DNA from: Chloroflexi bacterium TSY
GTDB lineage: Bacteria; Chloroflexota; Anaerolineae; Caldilineales; Caldilineaceae
Length of the DNA stretch: 64,000 nucleotides
Assembly: GCA_019217005.1 (NCBI GenBank)
Contig: JAHBNG010000013.1
Coordinates: 1 to 64,000, forward strand
Direction of reading: 5' to 3'
The notes below the pieces were generated by a model. The model ran no database searches. It was given only the letters and a program-made list of their open reading frames with translations, and was not told the origin of the DNA. The position numbers and the translations under genes are program-made. This document shows, piece by piece, positions 38,707-47,428 of this stretch. Positions within the stretch are counted from its first letter, which is position 1. Every line of letters begins with the position of its first letter.

Positions 38707-41700
38707 TTAAGGTACCAACGGGAATCCCATCACCCGATTATTATCTGGATCGGCAATCAGCACCATCTCATCCTCATGATCGATATCAATACCCGTGGGG
38801 AGGGCAAAACGATTGTATTCGGCACCATAATTGCCAAAGGAAAGTCTCGCTTTACCAGCGTTATTGTTGCTAAAGACAAAGGTACGGTAGAATTCAGGAT
38901 CGGTCGCATAGACATCGCCGTTCGAAGCGACAGCGACGTATGGTTTGTGATAAATCAGTTGACTCTCCCAACCGCGTACAGGCCATTCCGCGATTGACTC
39001 CAAACTGGGCGTCAGTTTTTGAATGCGACGATTCCAGGCATCTGCCACATAGATGGAGCTATCATTTGGGTCGACCGCCACATCAACAGGTTCTTCAAAG
39101 CGTCCCAAAATCACGCCTCCTCCTCCAACCTGGTTGATGAATTCGCCTTCTTCCGTAAAGTGAAGTATACGCTTGTTGCCTGTATCTGCAACCAGCAAAT
39201 TGCCACTCAAGTCAACATCAATCCCACGTGGACCGAACATCGTATAGGCGTCACCCAATTCCCCATTTGTGCTGTTAAACTGTCCCCACTTGTGACGGAA
39301 GGAGCCATTGGCATTCAAAACCTGAATGCGACCATTCCATGTATCGGCCACAAAGATCGTCCCATCTTCTCCCACAGCCACGCCCCAAGGTTCATAGAAT
39401 TGCCCGTCCCCCAAAGCTAATGGACCATCACCATCTGGATCCACACATTCGCTCGCGCCAGGATCAGCCAAATTGCAAAAGCCACCAATGGTGCGGATTA
39501 AGTTACCCTCTCGGTCCACCAACACCAGTCGATGGTTGCCTGAATCAGCAATGACACGTAAGCCACCAGGGCCGGCCGCAATTGCGCGCGGTGTGACTAA
39601 ACCCACCCCGTCATAGATGCCATCGTAAACAATTAACGCCATATGATCAATTTCGTCAATTGGATCTGGCAAGGTGACCTCGGCACCACCACCACTACTT
39701 TCAGCCAGCACATCACGACGAATATACATCTCAAACTCATGGCGGTTCGGCCACTGGGTCAAATCACGCCATTTGCTCAGATCATTGTCATCGCGATGGC
39801 GCCGATAGAAAGCCACCTGAAAGATCCGTTCTAACGTCTCCGGATTGGTCAACCCATTCCAAAAGCGCTCCCAAGTTAGATTAAAATAGCCTTGATCTGG
39901 CCACCAGACCAATCGGTAGGTACGCTTTACGTAGTCCCGGACCACATAGGGGCGCACTTTCTCATAGTTTTTAGAGCCAACAATAACAATTGGTGCCTTC
40001 ATGTTGCCGCTATTGGGATTGGCGCCATAGAAGACACTATTGGGATAAGAACGCATGTACCAACTCAGCGGCCACGAACTATCATCGTCATAGGCGACCT
40101 GAATATTGCGACCACCGACCGTGCGCTCGCTAATCTGGTCGATCTCGTTCAGCGCTCGTTTCACATCTGGCCCAGCGTGGGCATAGACCAAATATTCGGT
40201 GGCCATGTCATAATTGATATAGGTGAGCATGAAGCTGAAGCGCACCGTCAACAAAAATAGCAGAGCCACAAACCCTATGGCCAAAAGGCGAGCGGCTGTT
40301 ATCCAGCCAGCAGCCGTGCCCCATCGACCGATCAAGTAAATTAATCCAGCCGCAATCAGGAGGGCAACAATCCATTGCAGGGTACTATTCAGGTTCCCCA
40401 CTTCTCGCCCGAACGTTGGTGGCTCGGTGATCAGAACAAAGATTGTGTAAAGCAAGGCTGGGGTAACACCAACGAGCCAGATCGCTTGTGATCGGATAGC
40501 CATCTTCCAATCAATTCGCTTCAATAGGTACCCCAAATACCACCCGCCAAAGATTGCCATGGGCAAGGCCATATGGGTCATTAACCAGGGCATCTTTTCA
40601 CCCGCAATTGTGTAACCCAACCAACTGGCAATCACCCACCAGATCGCAAACAAGAGAAACGAGACGCGGTTATTGCGCAACAATGTTGCGTATTGCTGCT
40701 GCGCCAACGCAGGATCATCCGTCTTTTGTTGTTTTTTCTTTCCGGTATTTTTTGTAGCAACTTGGACCGCTTTTTTCGACGCCTTCGTTTTGTCCGTGGA
40801 TCGTTCCGGCACTGGTAGCTCAGGCGGTAAATCACCCTCTGGGACAGGGTCCCATCTTGGTCGGGATATGACGCTGTAAAACAGCACGACCATTCCTACG
40901 CCGCTGAGAATAATCGGTAAGAACTCATATAGCGCACCCAACATGGGATAGTAATACCAAGGTTGGCTGCCGCGAGCCACATCCTGTTGTGTCAGCCAAT
41001 AGCCCAGACTGCCCACAATGCCCGTCGCCAAACCATTGCGCGTATTGGTCAAAAATGTTGTGAAGAAGAGAATTTCAGTCAGCCAAAAAACACCCGCAAT
41101 CAGTGCCCAATTGCCAAATGAAGGAACCAGACGCTGGGCCGATAAAGATGGTGGCGTATCTTGTTCTTCTCCTTCCGATTCTTTTGAATAGAGTCCAAAC
41201 CAGAAAAACGCCAGGGCAATGCTTGCCGCAAATAAGATCAGCACGAGAATGGTATAGCGCAAAATAATGTCATTTGAGATCGATGCTGGGGCCTGCCAAT
41301 CTACTTCCTCCGCGCCAAAGAGATAAAATGGGACTGGTGCGGCAAAGGGCAGTACGAGCGTCATCATAATGATGGCAATCGTACCAGCTGCACTCTCATG
41401 CAACCCAGTCCATCCGTTATCCAGAAGATCGCGCAGAGCAAGCATCGCAAAATAGGCTCCGATGATCGCACCAGTGATGAAATGATTTTCCTTTGAAACA
41501 AAGCCAAAAGCCATACCCAACGTCATGATCATCAGATAGCGGAACCGGCGTGTATCCATATAACGAAACGCGCCATAAATCCAAAGCATGGTAAATAGAG
41601 CAATGTAGATATCGTTGCGAATATAGCGGCTATGAAAAAGAAGGCTTGGGCTGATCACGATGAGGATGCCGGCCATCAATGCGCCGAATCGACCAATATA

Positions 41701-42075
41701 GTTGCGAAAACCATAGGTCACGAAAATTGTGGCTATGCCTGCCAAAACTGGACCAATCCGTGCTGTTACATCCGTTACACCAAAGAGAAAGTAGAGCACG
41801 GAGTTTACATGGAATAGGAAAGGGCCATGCATCATGGGGTTATGTGAGTAATCGCCCCGATCGTATAAATAATATGAATAAAGCGCATGAAGACTTTCAT
41901 CATGGCTCATGGCTCGTGTTCCCACATCATAGAAACGGGTGACAATCGCAACAACAATCAACAGGATCCATGCCACCGTTTCCCAGTCCAGTCGGATCAT
42001 CGACGTCAATGGTCGATCTAACAAACCAGAATCGTCATCAGACGTTTTACCTTGAACCAATACATCTTGTGCCAT
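38707..42075 (-). CDS. Agl23-like (TIGR03663) membrane protein with C-terminal NHL propeller
   Basis: 1122 residues. Residues about 30-640 are polytopic with TRAMSHDESLHALYSYYLYDRGDYSHNPMMHGPFLFH, the characteristic first loop of the TIGR03663 / flippase-activity-associated Agl23 family (GT-C related, HDE motif). A charged Lys-rich cytoplasmic loop lies near 425-455. The C-terminal 350 residues are NHL repeats (GVAVGEDGTIFVADTWNGRIQVLN, GIDVDLSGNLLVADTGNKRILHF, DVAVDPNDSSIYVADAWNRRIQKL, GIDIDHEDEMVLIADPDNNRVMGF). Archaeal Agl23 is linked to protein N-glycosylation. The gene begins 37 bases after the upstream operon gene and ends 19 bases before the next start. Confidence 0.9.
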   Translation of the reverse strand: MAQDVLVQGKTSDDDSGLLDRPLTSMIRLDWETVAWILLIVVAIVTRFYDVGTRAMSHDESLHALYSYYLYDRGDYSHNPMMHGPFLFHVNSVLYFLFGVTDVTARIGPVLAGIATIFVTYGFRNYIGRFGALMAGILIVISPSLLFHSRYIRNDIYIALFTMLWIYGAFRYMDTRRFRYLMIMTLGMAFGFVSKENHFITGAIIGAYFAMLALRDLLDNGWTGLHESAAGTIAIIMMTLVLPFAAPVPFYLFGAEEVDWQAPASISNDIILRYTILVLILFAASIALAFFWFGLYSKESEGEEQDTPPSLSAQRLVPSFGNWALIAGVFWLTEILFFTTFLTNTRNGLATGIVGSLGYWLTQQDVARGSQPWYYYPMLGALYEFLPIILSGVGMVVLFYSVISRPRWDPVPEGDLPPELPVPERSTDKTKASKKAVQVATKNTGKKKQQKTDDPALAQQQYATLLRNNRVSFLLFAIWWVIASWLGYTIAGEKMPWLMTHMALPMAIFGGWYLGYLLKRIDWKMAIRSQAIWLVGVTPALLYTIFVLITEPPTFGREVGNLNSTLQWIVALLIAAGLIYLIGRWGTAAGWITAARLLAIGFVALLFLLTVRFSFMLTYINYDMATEYLVYAHAGPDVKRALNEIDQISERTVGGRNIQVAYDDDSSWPLSWYMRSYPNSVFYGANPNSGNMKAPIVIVGSKNYEKVRPYVVRDYVKRTYRLVWWPDQGYFNLTWERFWNGLTNPETLERIFQVAFYRRHRDDNDLSKWRDLTQWPNRHEFEMYIRRDVLAESSGGGAEVTLPDPIDEIDHMALIVYDGIYDGVGLVTPRAIAAGPGGLRVIADSGNHRLVLVDREGNLIRTIGGFCNLADPGASECVDPDGDGPLALGDGQFYEPWGVAVGEDGTIFVADTWNGRIQVLNANGSFRHKWGQFNSTNGELGDAYTMFGPRGIDVDLSGNLLVADTGNKRILHFTEEGEFINQVGGGGVILGRFEEPVDVAVDPNDSSIYVADAWNRRIQKLTPSLESIAEWPVRGWESQLIYHKPYVAVASNGDVYATDPEFYRTFVFSNNNAGKARLSFGNYGAEYNRFALPTGIDIDHEDEMVLIADPDNNRVMGFPLVP

Positions 42076-42112
42076 TAAATAATTCCCCTATAAAAAATCA
42101 CTACGAGGATCT

Positions 42113-44428
42113 CTAATATCCTGGTATCCACAATGTAACGCTCTGTTCTTGTGGCATTGCATCAATCTTCCGGTAGAGCATCCAGCGGAGCAACGGTTGC
42201 CACTGTTGAGACCAGCGCAAAGATAACGAATCACTCGTTGAAAACGCATTGTCTCCCCCCGCTTGATCTGCTGTTGCTTGGTAGCGCGGCAAGTTCGCAG
42301 GCATCCAACTTAGATGAATACGGTAATCACTGCCAAAATATCCCTCTGGTCCATCAGATTCTACAAATAGCTTTGGCATTGTAATGAGGAGATTTGCGGC
42401 ACGTTCGTCTGGTGCTGGTGCCGGAACCCATGTTAGTCGACGCATTGAGTGTAAGTACCAACCCAAAACTGGATCCGGACCAGCACCACTCTGAACTTGG
42501 AGCGGCATCTCGCCTGGATCGCCCGCCCGCTGTGCGCTGATTGTGGCAATGTTGGTTGCCAGTTGTCGCACATCCGGATCGGATACTTCTGCGAAGAGAC
42601 CATCGGGTGCTTTCAAGTCAAAGCTATGAGACAATTGCCACATGCTGCTCGACGTAACGAGAAGAAGCAGGCTTGCGGCAAAGAGGCCGGTCAGTAAGAG
42701 GGAAAGACGCCAGTTCGCCCATAAACCAAAGAGTACAACTGAAATGAACAGGACCAGAACAATCACAAAGGTGGCTATCCCGATCGAGCGATCAAATTGA
42801 TTGCGCGAAACCAATGCAATCCAGAAAAAGAGTCCGGCGATGAATAGGATCGTCGCGGTGAAGACGAAGGCTGCGCTGTCCCAACCAAGCTGCTGTTGCT
42901 TCAGCTGTTGAAGTATATAATCACCCACATGAGCAGTCAGAAATATAAGCGGAATCCCCAATATAAGAAAGCTAAAGGGACTGCGCCCGGGGGCTGCAAC
43001 GAGAAACAGCCCCCACAAGGTCCACAGCATCAGAAAAGATTTCCAACGTCCAGTCTCGCTTTCGAAATTGCCCAGGGTGGCCCAAAACAAGAGAACCCCA
43101 ACAGAACCAAAGACGAGCAGGAGCGGTTGATCCACAATCAATCTCAGCAAAACCCACGATAACGGATAAGCAATCGCTTCACCACCGAATAGTTGAGAAA
43201 TCCAGCGAGAAAGGCTACTGCTTATATACCCAAGTCCAGCCGGTTCAGTCAGCCAACTTGTTGCTCCCAACACTGCAATCGCAATCAACAACAGAATCGG
43301 AGTAAACAGCCCTTGTTCACGATTCTGTTCATCACTGACCAACCCATCATCTATTCTTTTACGTGTCTCTCGGCCATCGCTTCTCGGCGTGTGATCTTCT
43401 GGACCATCTATCTGTTCTTTTTCTGTATGATCAAACGCTGTGTCGTCAAACTTTGAGTCATCCCCTTCAGCATCAAACGTCATGCGGAACTCAGAGAGAT
43501 CAGCTTCGGCAAAGAGCTTAGCAATTGCTTCCTCCCTGCCTTCTTCATTCGCTTCGATACTACTTGCTTTATTCTCCATTTCGTTGTCGATGCCATTGTC
43601 AGTGTTCAGTTGTTCAAGGACAGTATCTCGACTCAAAATGCTAGCCGACTGTTTGGAATCGACGTCCCGCTCACGCCCAAGCAAAAAGAAAAGAGCAAAC
43701 AGAAACAGCACGGGCAAAAAGCTCCACGCTTGGGTACCACTCACAAGCAGCAACCCCCCACATAAAGAGGCTATGGTCCACCAACGTTTCGACACACCAA
43801 TCGTCTTGGCCTGACTCACACAAAGAAGCGACGCCAATGACAACAGTCCAAGAGCGACGCTAAATATCGCGCCATCAGCTAGGCGACTAAAGGTCACCAG
43901 CCAGGGATCGAGCGTGAAAAGCAATGCCAAGATCAACGCAACCCACCGGCCCAGGAAGTCTCGTAGAAGCCAAGGAATCAGAACAAGAGCAGTGCCTACA
44001 AGCGCCGGGATGGCGCGAACGACTACATCTCCATCGCCAGAGAGCCAAAAGCTCAGCCGCAATAATGTATGAAGGAGTGGGCTTGAAGGAGTTAATGAAC
44101 TCGACACACTTTCATGAAGTTCAGGTGTACTGAAAACGGAAAGCCAGGCCAACCAAGCATTTGTCGCTTCGAGCAACGAGAGAGGCTGACCGAAGAGCCC
44201 CCCAAATCGCAATAAGCCAGCCGTAACAAAAAACAGACAGTACAACGCGCGCTCAACCGTAAGCCACTCTGCCAAAGCGGGATCTGCAACCTGATTCGGC
44301 GAAATCTGCTCGTCAATCGTCACATCCAATCCATGTTCCGAATCATTATCATCTGGTTCTTCTACCGTGGTAGTTGTCTGATCAACAGATTCTTCAATTG
44401 TCTCATCAGCGGTCAATGATTGGTCCAT
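42113..44428 (-). CDS. Large polytopic membrane protein, GT-C-like
   Basis: 771 residues. An acidic, Thr-rich N-terminal tail (about 1-60) precedes roughly 12 hydrophobic helices. A long charged cytoplasmic loop (about 265-375, KLFAEADLSEFRMTFDAEGDDSKFDD) lies in the middle. The first loop reads GQPLSLLEATNAWLAWLSVF, placed like the GT-C catalytic loop but with a single Glu instead of Asp-Glu. A 200-residue C-terminal soluble part ends SLRWSQQWQPLLRWMLYRKIDAMPQEQSVTLWIPGY. I do not know its family; by context it belongs to the glycosylation operon. It starts 291 bases after the YYY gene, the only large gap of the operon. Confidence 0.75.
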   Translation of the reverse strand: MDQSLTADETIEESVDQTTTTVEEPDDNDSEHGLDVTIDEQISPNQVADPALAEWLTVERALYCLFFVTAGLLRFGGLFGQPLSLLEATNAWLAWLSVFSTPELHESVSSSLTPSSPLLHTLLRLSFWLSGDGDVVVRAIPALVGTALVLIPWLLRDFLGRWVALILALLFTLDPWLVTFSRLADGAIFSVALGLLSLASLLCVSQAKTIGVSKRWWTIASLCGGLLLVSGTQAWSFLPVLFLFALFFLLGRERDVDSKQSASILSRDTVLEQLNTDNGIDNEMENKASSIEANEEGREEAIAKLFAEADLSEFRMTFDAEGDDSKFDDTAFDHTEKEQIDGPEDHTPRSDGRETRKRIDDGLVSDEQNREQGLFTPILLLIAIAVLGATSWLTEPAGLGYISSSLSRWISQLFGGEAIAYPLSWVLLRLIVDQPLLLVFGSVGVLLFWATLGNFESETGRWKSFLMLWTLWGLFLVAAPGRSPFSFLILGIPLIFLTAHVGDYILQQLKQQQLGWDSAAFVFTATILFIAGLFFWIALVSRNQFDRSIGIATFVIVLVLFISVVLFGLWANWRLSLLLTGLFAASLLLLVTSSSMWQLSHSFDLKAPDGLFAEVSDPDVRQLATNIATISAQRAGDPGEMPLQVQSGAGPDPVLGWYLHSMRRLTWVPAPAPDERAANLLITMPKLFVESDGPEGYFGSDYRIHLSWMPANLPRYQATADQAGGDNAFSTSDSLSLRWSQQWQPLLRWMLYRKIDAMPQEQSVTLWIPGY

Positions 44429-44461
44429 TGGTTTATCTATGCTTGCGTATTACGTATTTCC

Positions 44462-44703
44462 GTAGAACAAACAGCTTGTAGAAAGTCGTAGTACTTTACC
44501 CCCTTTTGGTCACAAAGTCTTACCCCCCTTTCAGAGTAAGGTTGTGAGCAACTAGGATTCGTACCATAAATTGCTCGACTAAATACGGGCTTGTTCAGGT
44601 CAGTTCTCGTCGCACCGACTTGAAGCTCTCGAGCAGGTGGGGTAAGACTTCGTGACTAGAGCGGGGTAAAGTCCTACGACCATTTACAAGCTGTTTGTTC
44701 TAC
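44462..44703. repeat. 242-bp inverted-repeat element inside the operon
   Basis: Long imperfect inverted repeat with arms of about 66 bases. The left arm starts GTAGAACAAACAGCTTGTA (44462) and continues AAGTCGTAGTACTTTACCCC and GTCACAAAGTCTTACCCC. The right arm repeats all three blocks inverted, ending at 44703. The centre is about 100 bases of unrelated sequence. No clear target duplication. It fills the only large gap of the operon (44429-44719) and may be an old MITE or a structured intergenic RNA. No gene is seen in it. Confidence 0.75.
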
Positions 44704-44719
44704 AATATATATTATCAAC

Positions 44720-47428
44720 TTACTGGCTTCTTCGTGCATAAATCCGCACAGTACCACTTTCAAACGCTAAATCCATTGTTCGGCGCAGCCGCTCCTCGGC
44801 ACCGGGATCGATTTGATAATCGGCTCGTTCGGTTGGTCCTAGATATACGTAATCAATCTCCCACTCATTCAGTACGCGTTCAATGTCTTGAGTCGTTCCA
44901 CTCCGATAGATCATCTCCAACATCTCGGGGCGAGCTTGAGCCATCTCGCCATAGGCACGCCCACGCCACTGAGACTCATGACCATCCCACCCCAGCAAGG
45001 TTGGACGCCCTGTCGACGTGCTGATCCGGTTGTAGTTTGATCGATAGCTCGCCCCCTTGGCTTCCAGTACGAGGGCATCTGGCATGGTATTGTTGCGCAC
45101 CCAGGCAATTGCAGCCCGTTCATCTGGACTGTGTAGGCCTATATGTGCAATGGCGTCGAAGGTTGGCTCCGGATGACCAAATCCTGCCGTTTTGCTATAG
45201 GTCCCTGCAATTGGGTAAAGCAACCCGCCAGCCATCAGAATCAACGAGAGAATGCTCAGCAAGATTGTCGCTAGATGCGTATGAACCGGCAGACTCTTTC
45301 CACGATTAGCAGTCGCTACATCAGATGGCAAAGTGCCATCAATCATCAAGTTGCGGAGCAGGCGTAGTGCCATGACAATGGCATAGGCAGCGCTTACGCC
45401 CAACAACAGCCACGCCTGATAATAGAATTTAAAGACAGTGTTCATCCGCGTGCCAAAATTATCGCGCAAATAGACGAACTCAGGGGCATAAACGAGCAGC
45501 AGACCAATTGCAGCCAACGTGAGCGCAAACAACATGCTACGCTCGGCACGAGTCTGCTCGGTGACCGCAATGGTTGCCACCCGATGCCAAAGCAGAGCGA
45601 CGATGAATGAAAGCAGCACACCAACTGTAATAAAGGTCAGTGATTGACTTGTCCACCGTTGCGCCATCATGGCCCCATAGCTTGAAACATCGGGCGGCAA
45701 TGGTGCTCGCTGCAGCAAAACTTGTGCAAAGTCCGAACGGAAAACAAGCGAAGCGCTACCCAGCAACCACGCGATGGGGAATCCCAAAACAACCACTAAG
45801 CTTATCAACAGTCGTGGTAGCAAATTTGGATGCCAGGCCAAACCAATGAGGGCACAGAGGGCAGGCAAGAAACTGCCAAACATCAAAAGGAACTGAGGAA
45901 ACCTCGTTGGATAAAAGAGATTCGGCAAAAAACCACCTGCTTGGCTTTGCGCCGTCAAAAAATAGGGCAAATAGAGAAGCACCATTCCCACGATCAGGGC
46001 TGCACCAAATGTAGAGGCCCTGATCAGTGCAGACCAGAATGCCGCATTTGACCTTAGGGAAGATTCGTCCACCTGATTAGAACGTTTGGAGCTGTCAAAT
46101 CGTTGATTTTGTGCCTGCTTGTTTTCCCAATAAGCCACAACGAACAAGCAGAAGACGAGGAGCAACCAATAGGGCGGGAAATCCCACGTATTGAGAAAGA
46201 TCAAGCCACCAACGCCTGCAATGAGTACCAAGAGTCCTCCGACACCCAAAGGGATGAGCGTTAGATTGAGCCGATATGGATACCAATCGCCAGAAGCACT
46301 TTCTCGATCTATATCCCCCTTGCGTCGCTCTGTTGATTCTGGTCGCCAATGCAAAAACAGGTTATAAGCCAGGGCGATCACCATCATCACAATAGGCATG
46401 GCTAGCACATGTGGATGATTATCGCCCAATACATAACTGAACATTGGAAACTCATCAATCACCTCAATGTGGTTTCCAGCAAAATCGAGATCCTCGATGA
46501 CACGACTACTGCGCCACCACCACCAACCAAGATCAATGTACCACTTATTGGTGACGTTGGCACCCTCTGGAAAGTTATGCACTTGAAACCAATTTGCCAG
46601 TCCAGCAATATTATAACCATTGGCATGCAACCATTCGAAAACAACTTGTAGATTGCCAATGACACCGACAGCAATAGCTGTTAGGTAGCCACCCACAAGG
46701 GCGGAGACAGACAAACGGCTCTTGTCTGTTTCTGCTTGGCTCGCCGCTGCAAGTAGGTTATATCCGAGACCGAACGCCCCTAGCAAAAGAAATCCAAACC
46801 ACGATGCCTGCCCCAAATTGTAAGCGATCTCTGGAGGTTGCCCAGCCAAATGTGCCAATGTAATGAGCAACCAGTAGCCAAAATAGTAGTAGCTAATTGC
46901 ATATCCAGCCAACCACGGATCCTGTGGAGGATAGGTTGGACTGGTCCAAATGCCATTCATAAACATCAAATCCATTGGCTGCTCAGTATGATCGGCCGCG
47001 GGATCGTGAGCACGTACGAGAGCCAACAGCAAGAACGCAATCAGAAAGAATAGCTCCACACCGACAACGTAGCGCCAGCTCACGGGCCAATACGAATGTC
47101 CCTCCGACGCTGTCAGCTGAGATTCATCTTTTGACGCTCTTCTCCCTGTCAGTTGAACAGATAGCAGGCTTGTCAATTTCTGAGCACTGACAAAAACGCT
47201 TATCATTGCAACGAGGAACAACGACAACCAAGCCCCTCCCCGTTCATTGCGCAACAGACCGTAGCTCGTGCCCAACCAGAGTATCAGACCAACCAGAAAG
47301 ACGCCTAGAATTTTGGCAAAAGTATAGCCTCGATCGGGAAGATTCCGAAAAAGCATGAACGTCAATGGCAACGCCGACAGCGCAATCAGTTGAATAATCA
47401 GATACCAAGAAATAAATTGACCTGCCAT
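44720..47428 (-). CDS. DUF2298 / Chlor_Arch_YYY membrane protein
   Basis: 902 residues with about 15 hydrophobic segments. The family signature is MDLMFMNGIWTSPTYPPQDPWLAGYAISYYYFGYWLLITLAHLAG (about 150-195), which carries the Tyr-Tyr-Tyr triplet. Downstream is EFPMFSYVLGDNHPHVLAMPIVMM with the DxHPH pattern. The C-terminal soluble domain has ERAAIAWVRNNTMPDALVLEAKGASYRSNYNRISTSTGRPTLLGWDGHESQWRG, a conserved feature of these proteins. The family is inferred to be GT-C-like and glycan-related; no biochemical role is established that I know of. Its ATG overlaps the stop of the upstream gene (TAATG), so translation is coupled. Confidence 0.9.
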   Translation of the reverse strand: MAGQFISWYLIIQLIALSALPLTFMLFRNLPDRGYTFAKILGVFLVGLILWLGTSYGLLRNERGGAWLSLFLVAMISVFVSAQKLTSLLSVQLTGRRASKDESQLTASEGHSYWPVSWRYVVGVELFFLIAFLLLALVRAHDPAADHTEQPMDLMFMNGIWTSPTYPPQDPWLAGYAISYYYFGYWLLITLAHLAGQPPEIAYNLGQASWFGFLLLGAFGLGYNLLAAASQAETDKSRLSVSALVGGYLTAIAVGVIGNLQVVFEWLHANGYNIAGLANWFQVHNFPEGANVTNKWYIDLGWWWWRSSRVIEDLDFAGNHIEVIDEFPMFSYVLGDNHPHVLAMPIVMMVIALAYNLFLHWRPESTERRKGDIDRESASGDWYPYRLNLTLIPLGVGGLLVLIAGVGGLIFLNTWDFPPYWLLLVFCLFVVAYWENKQAQNQRFDSSKRSNQVDESSLRSNAAFWSALIRASTFGAALIVGMVLLYLPYFLTAQSQAGGFLPNLFYPTRFPQFLLMFGSFLPALCALIGLAWHPNLLPRLLISLVVVLGFPIAWLLGSASLVFRSDFAQVLLQRAPLPPDVSSYGAMMAQRWTSQSLTFITVGVLLSFIVALLWHRVATIAVTEQTRAERSMLFALTLAAIGLLLVYAPEFVYLRDNFGTRMNTVFKFYYQAWLLLGVSAAYAIVMALRLLRNLMIDGTLPSDVATANRGKSLPVHTHLATILLSILSLILMAGGLLYPIAGTYSKTAGFGHPEPTFDAIAHIGLHSPDERAAIAWVRNNTMPDALVLEAKGASYRSNYNRISTSTGRPTLLGWDGHESQWRGRAYGEMAQARPEMLEMIYRSGTTQDIERVLNEWEIDYVYLGPTERADYQIDPGAEERLRRTMDLAFESGTVRIYARRSQ

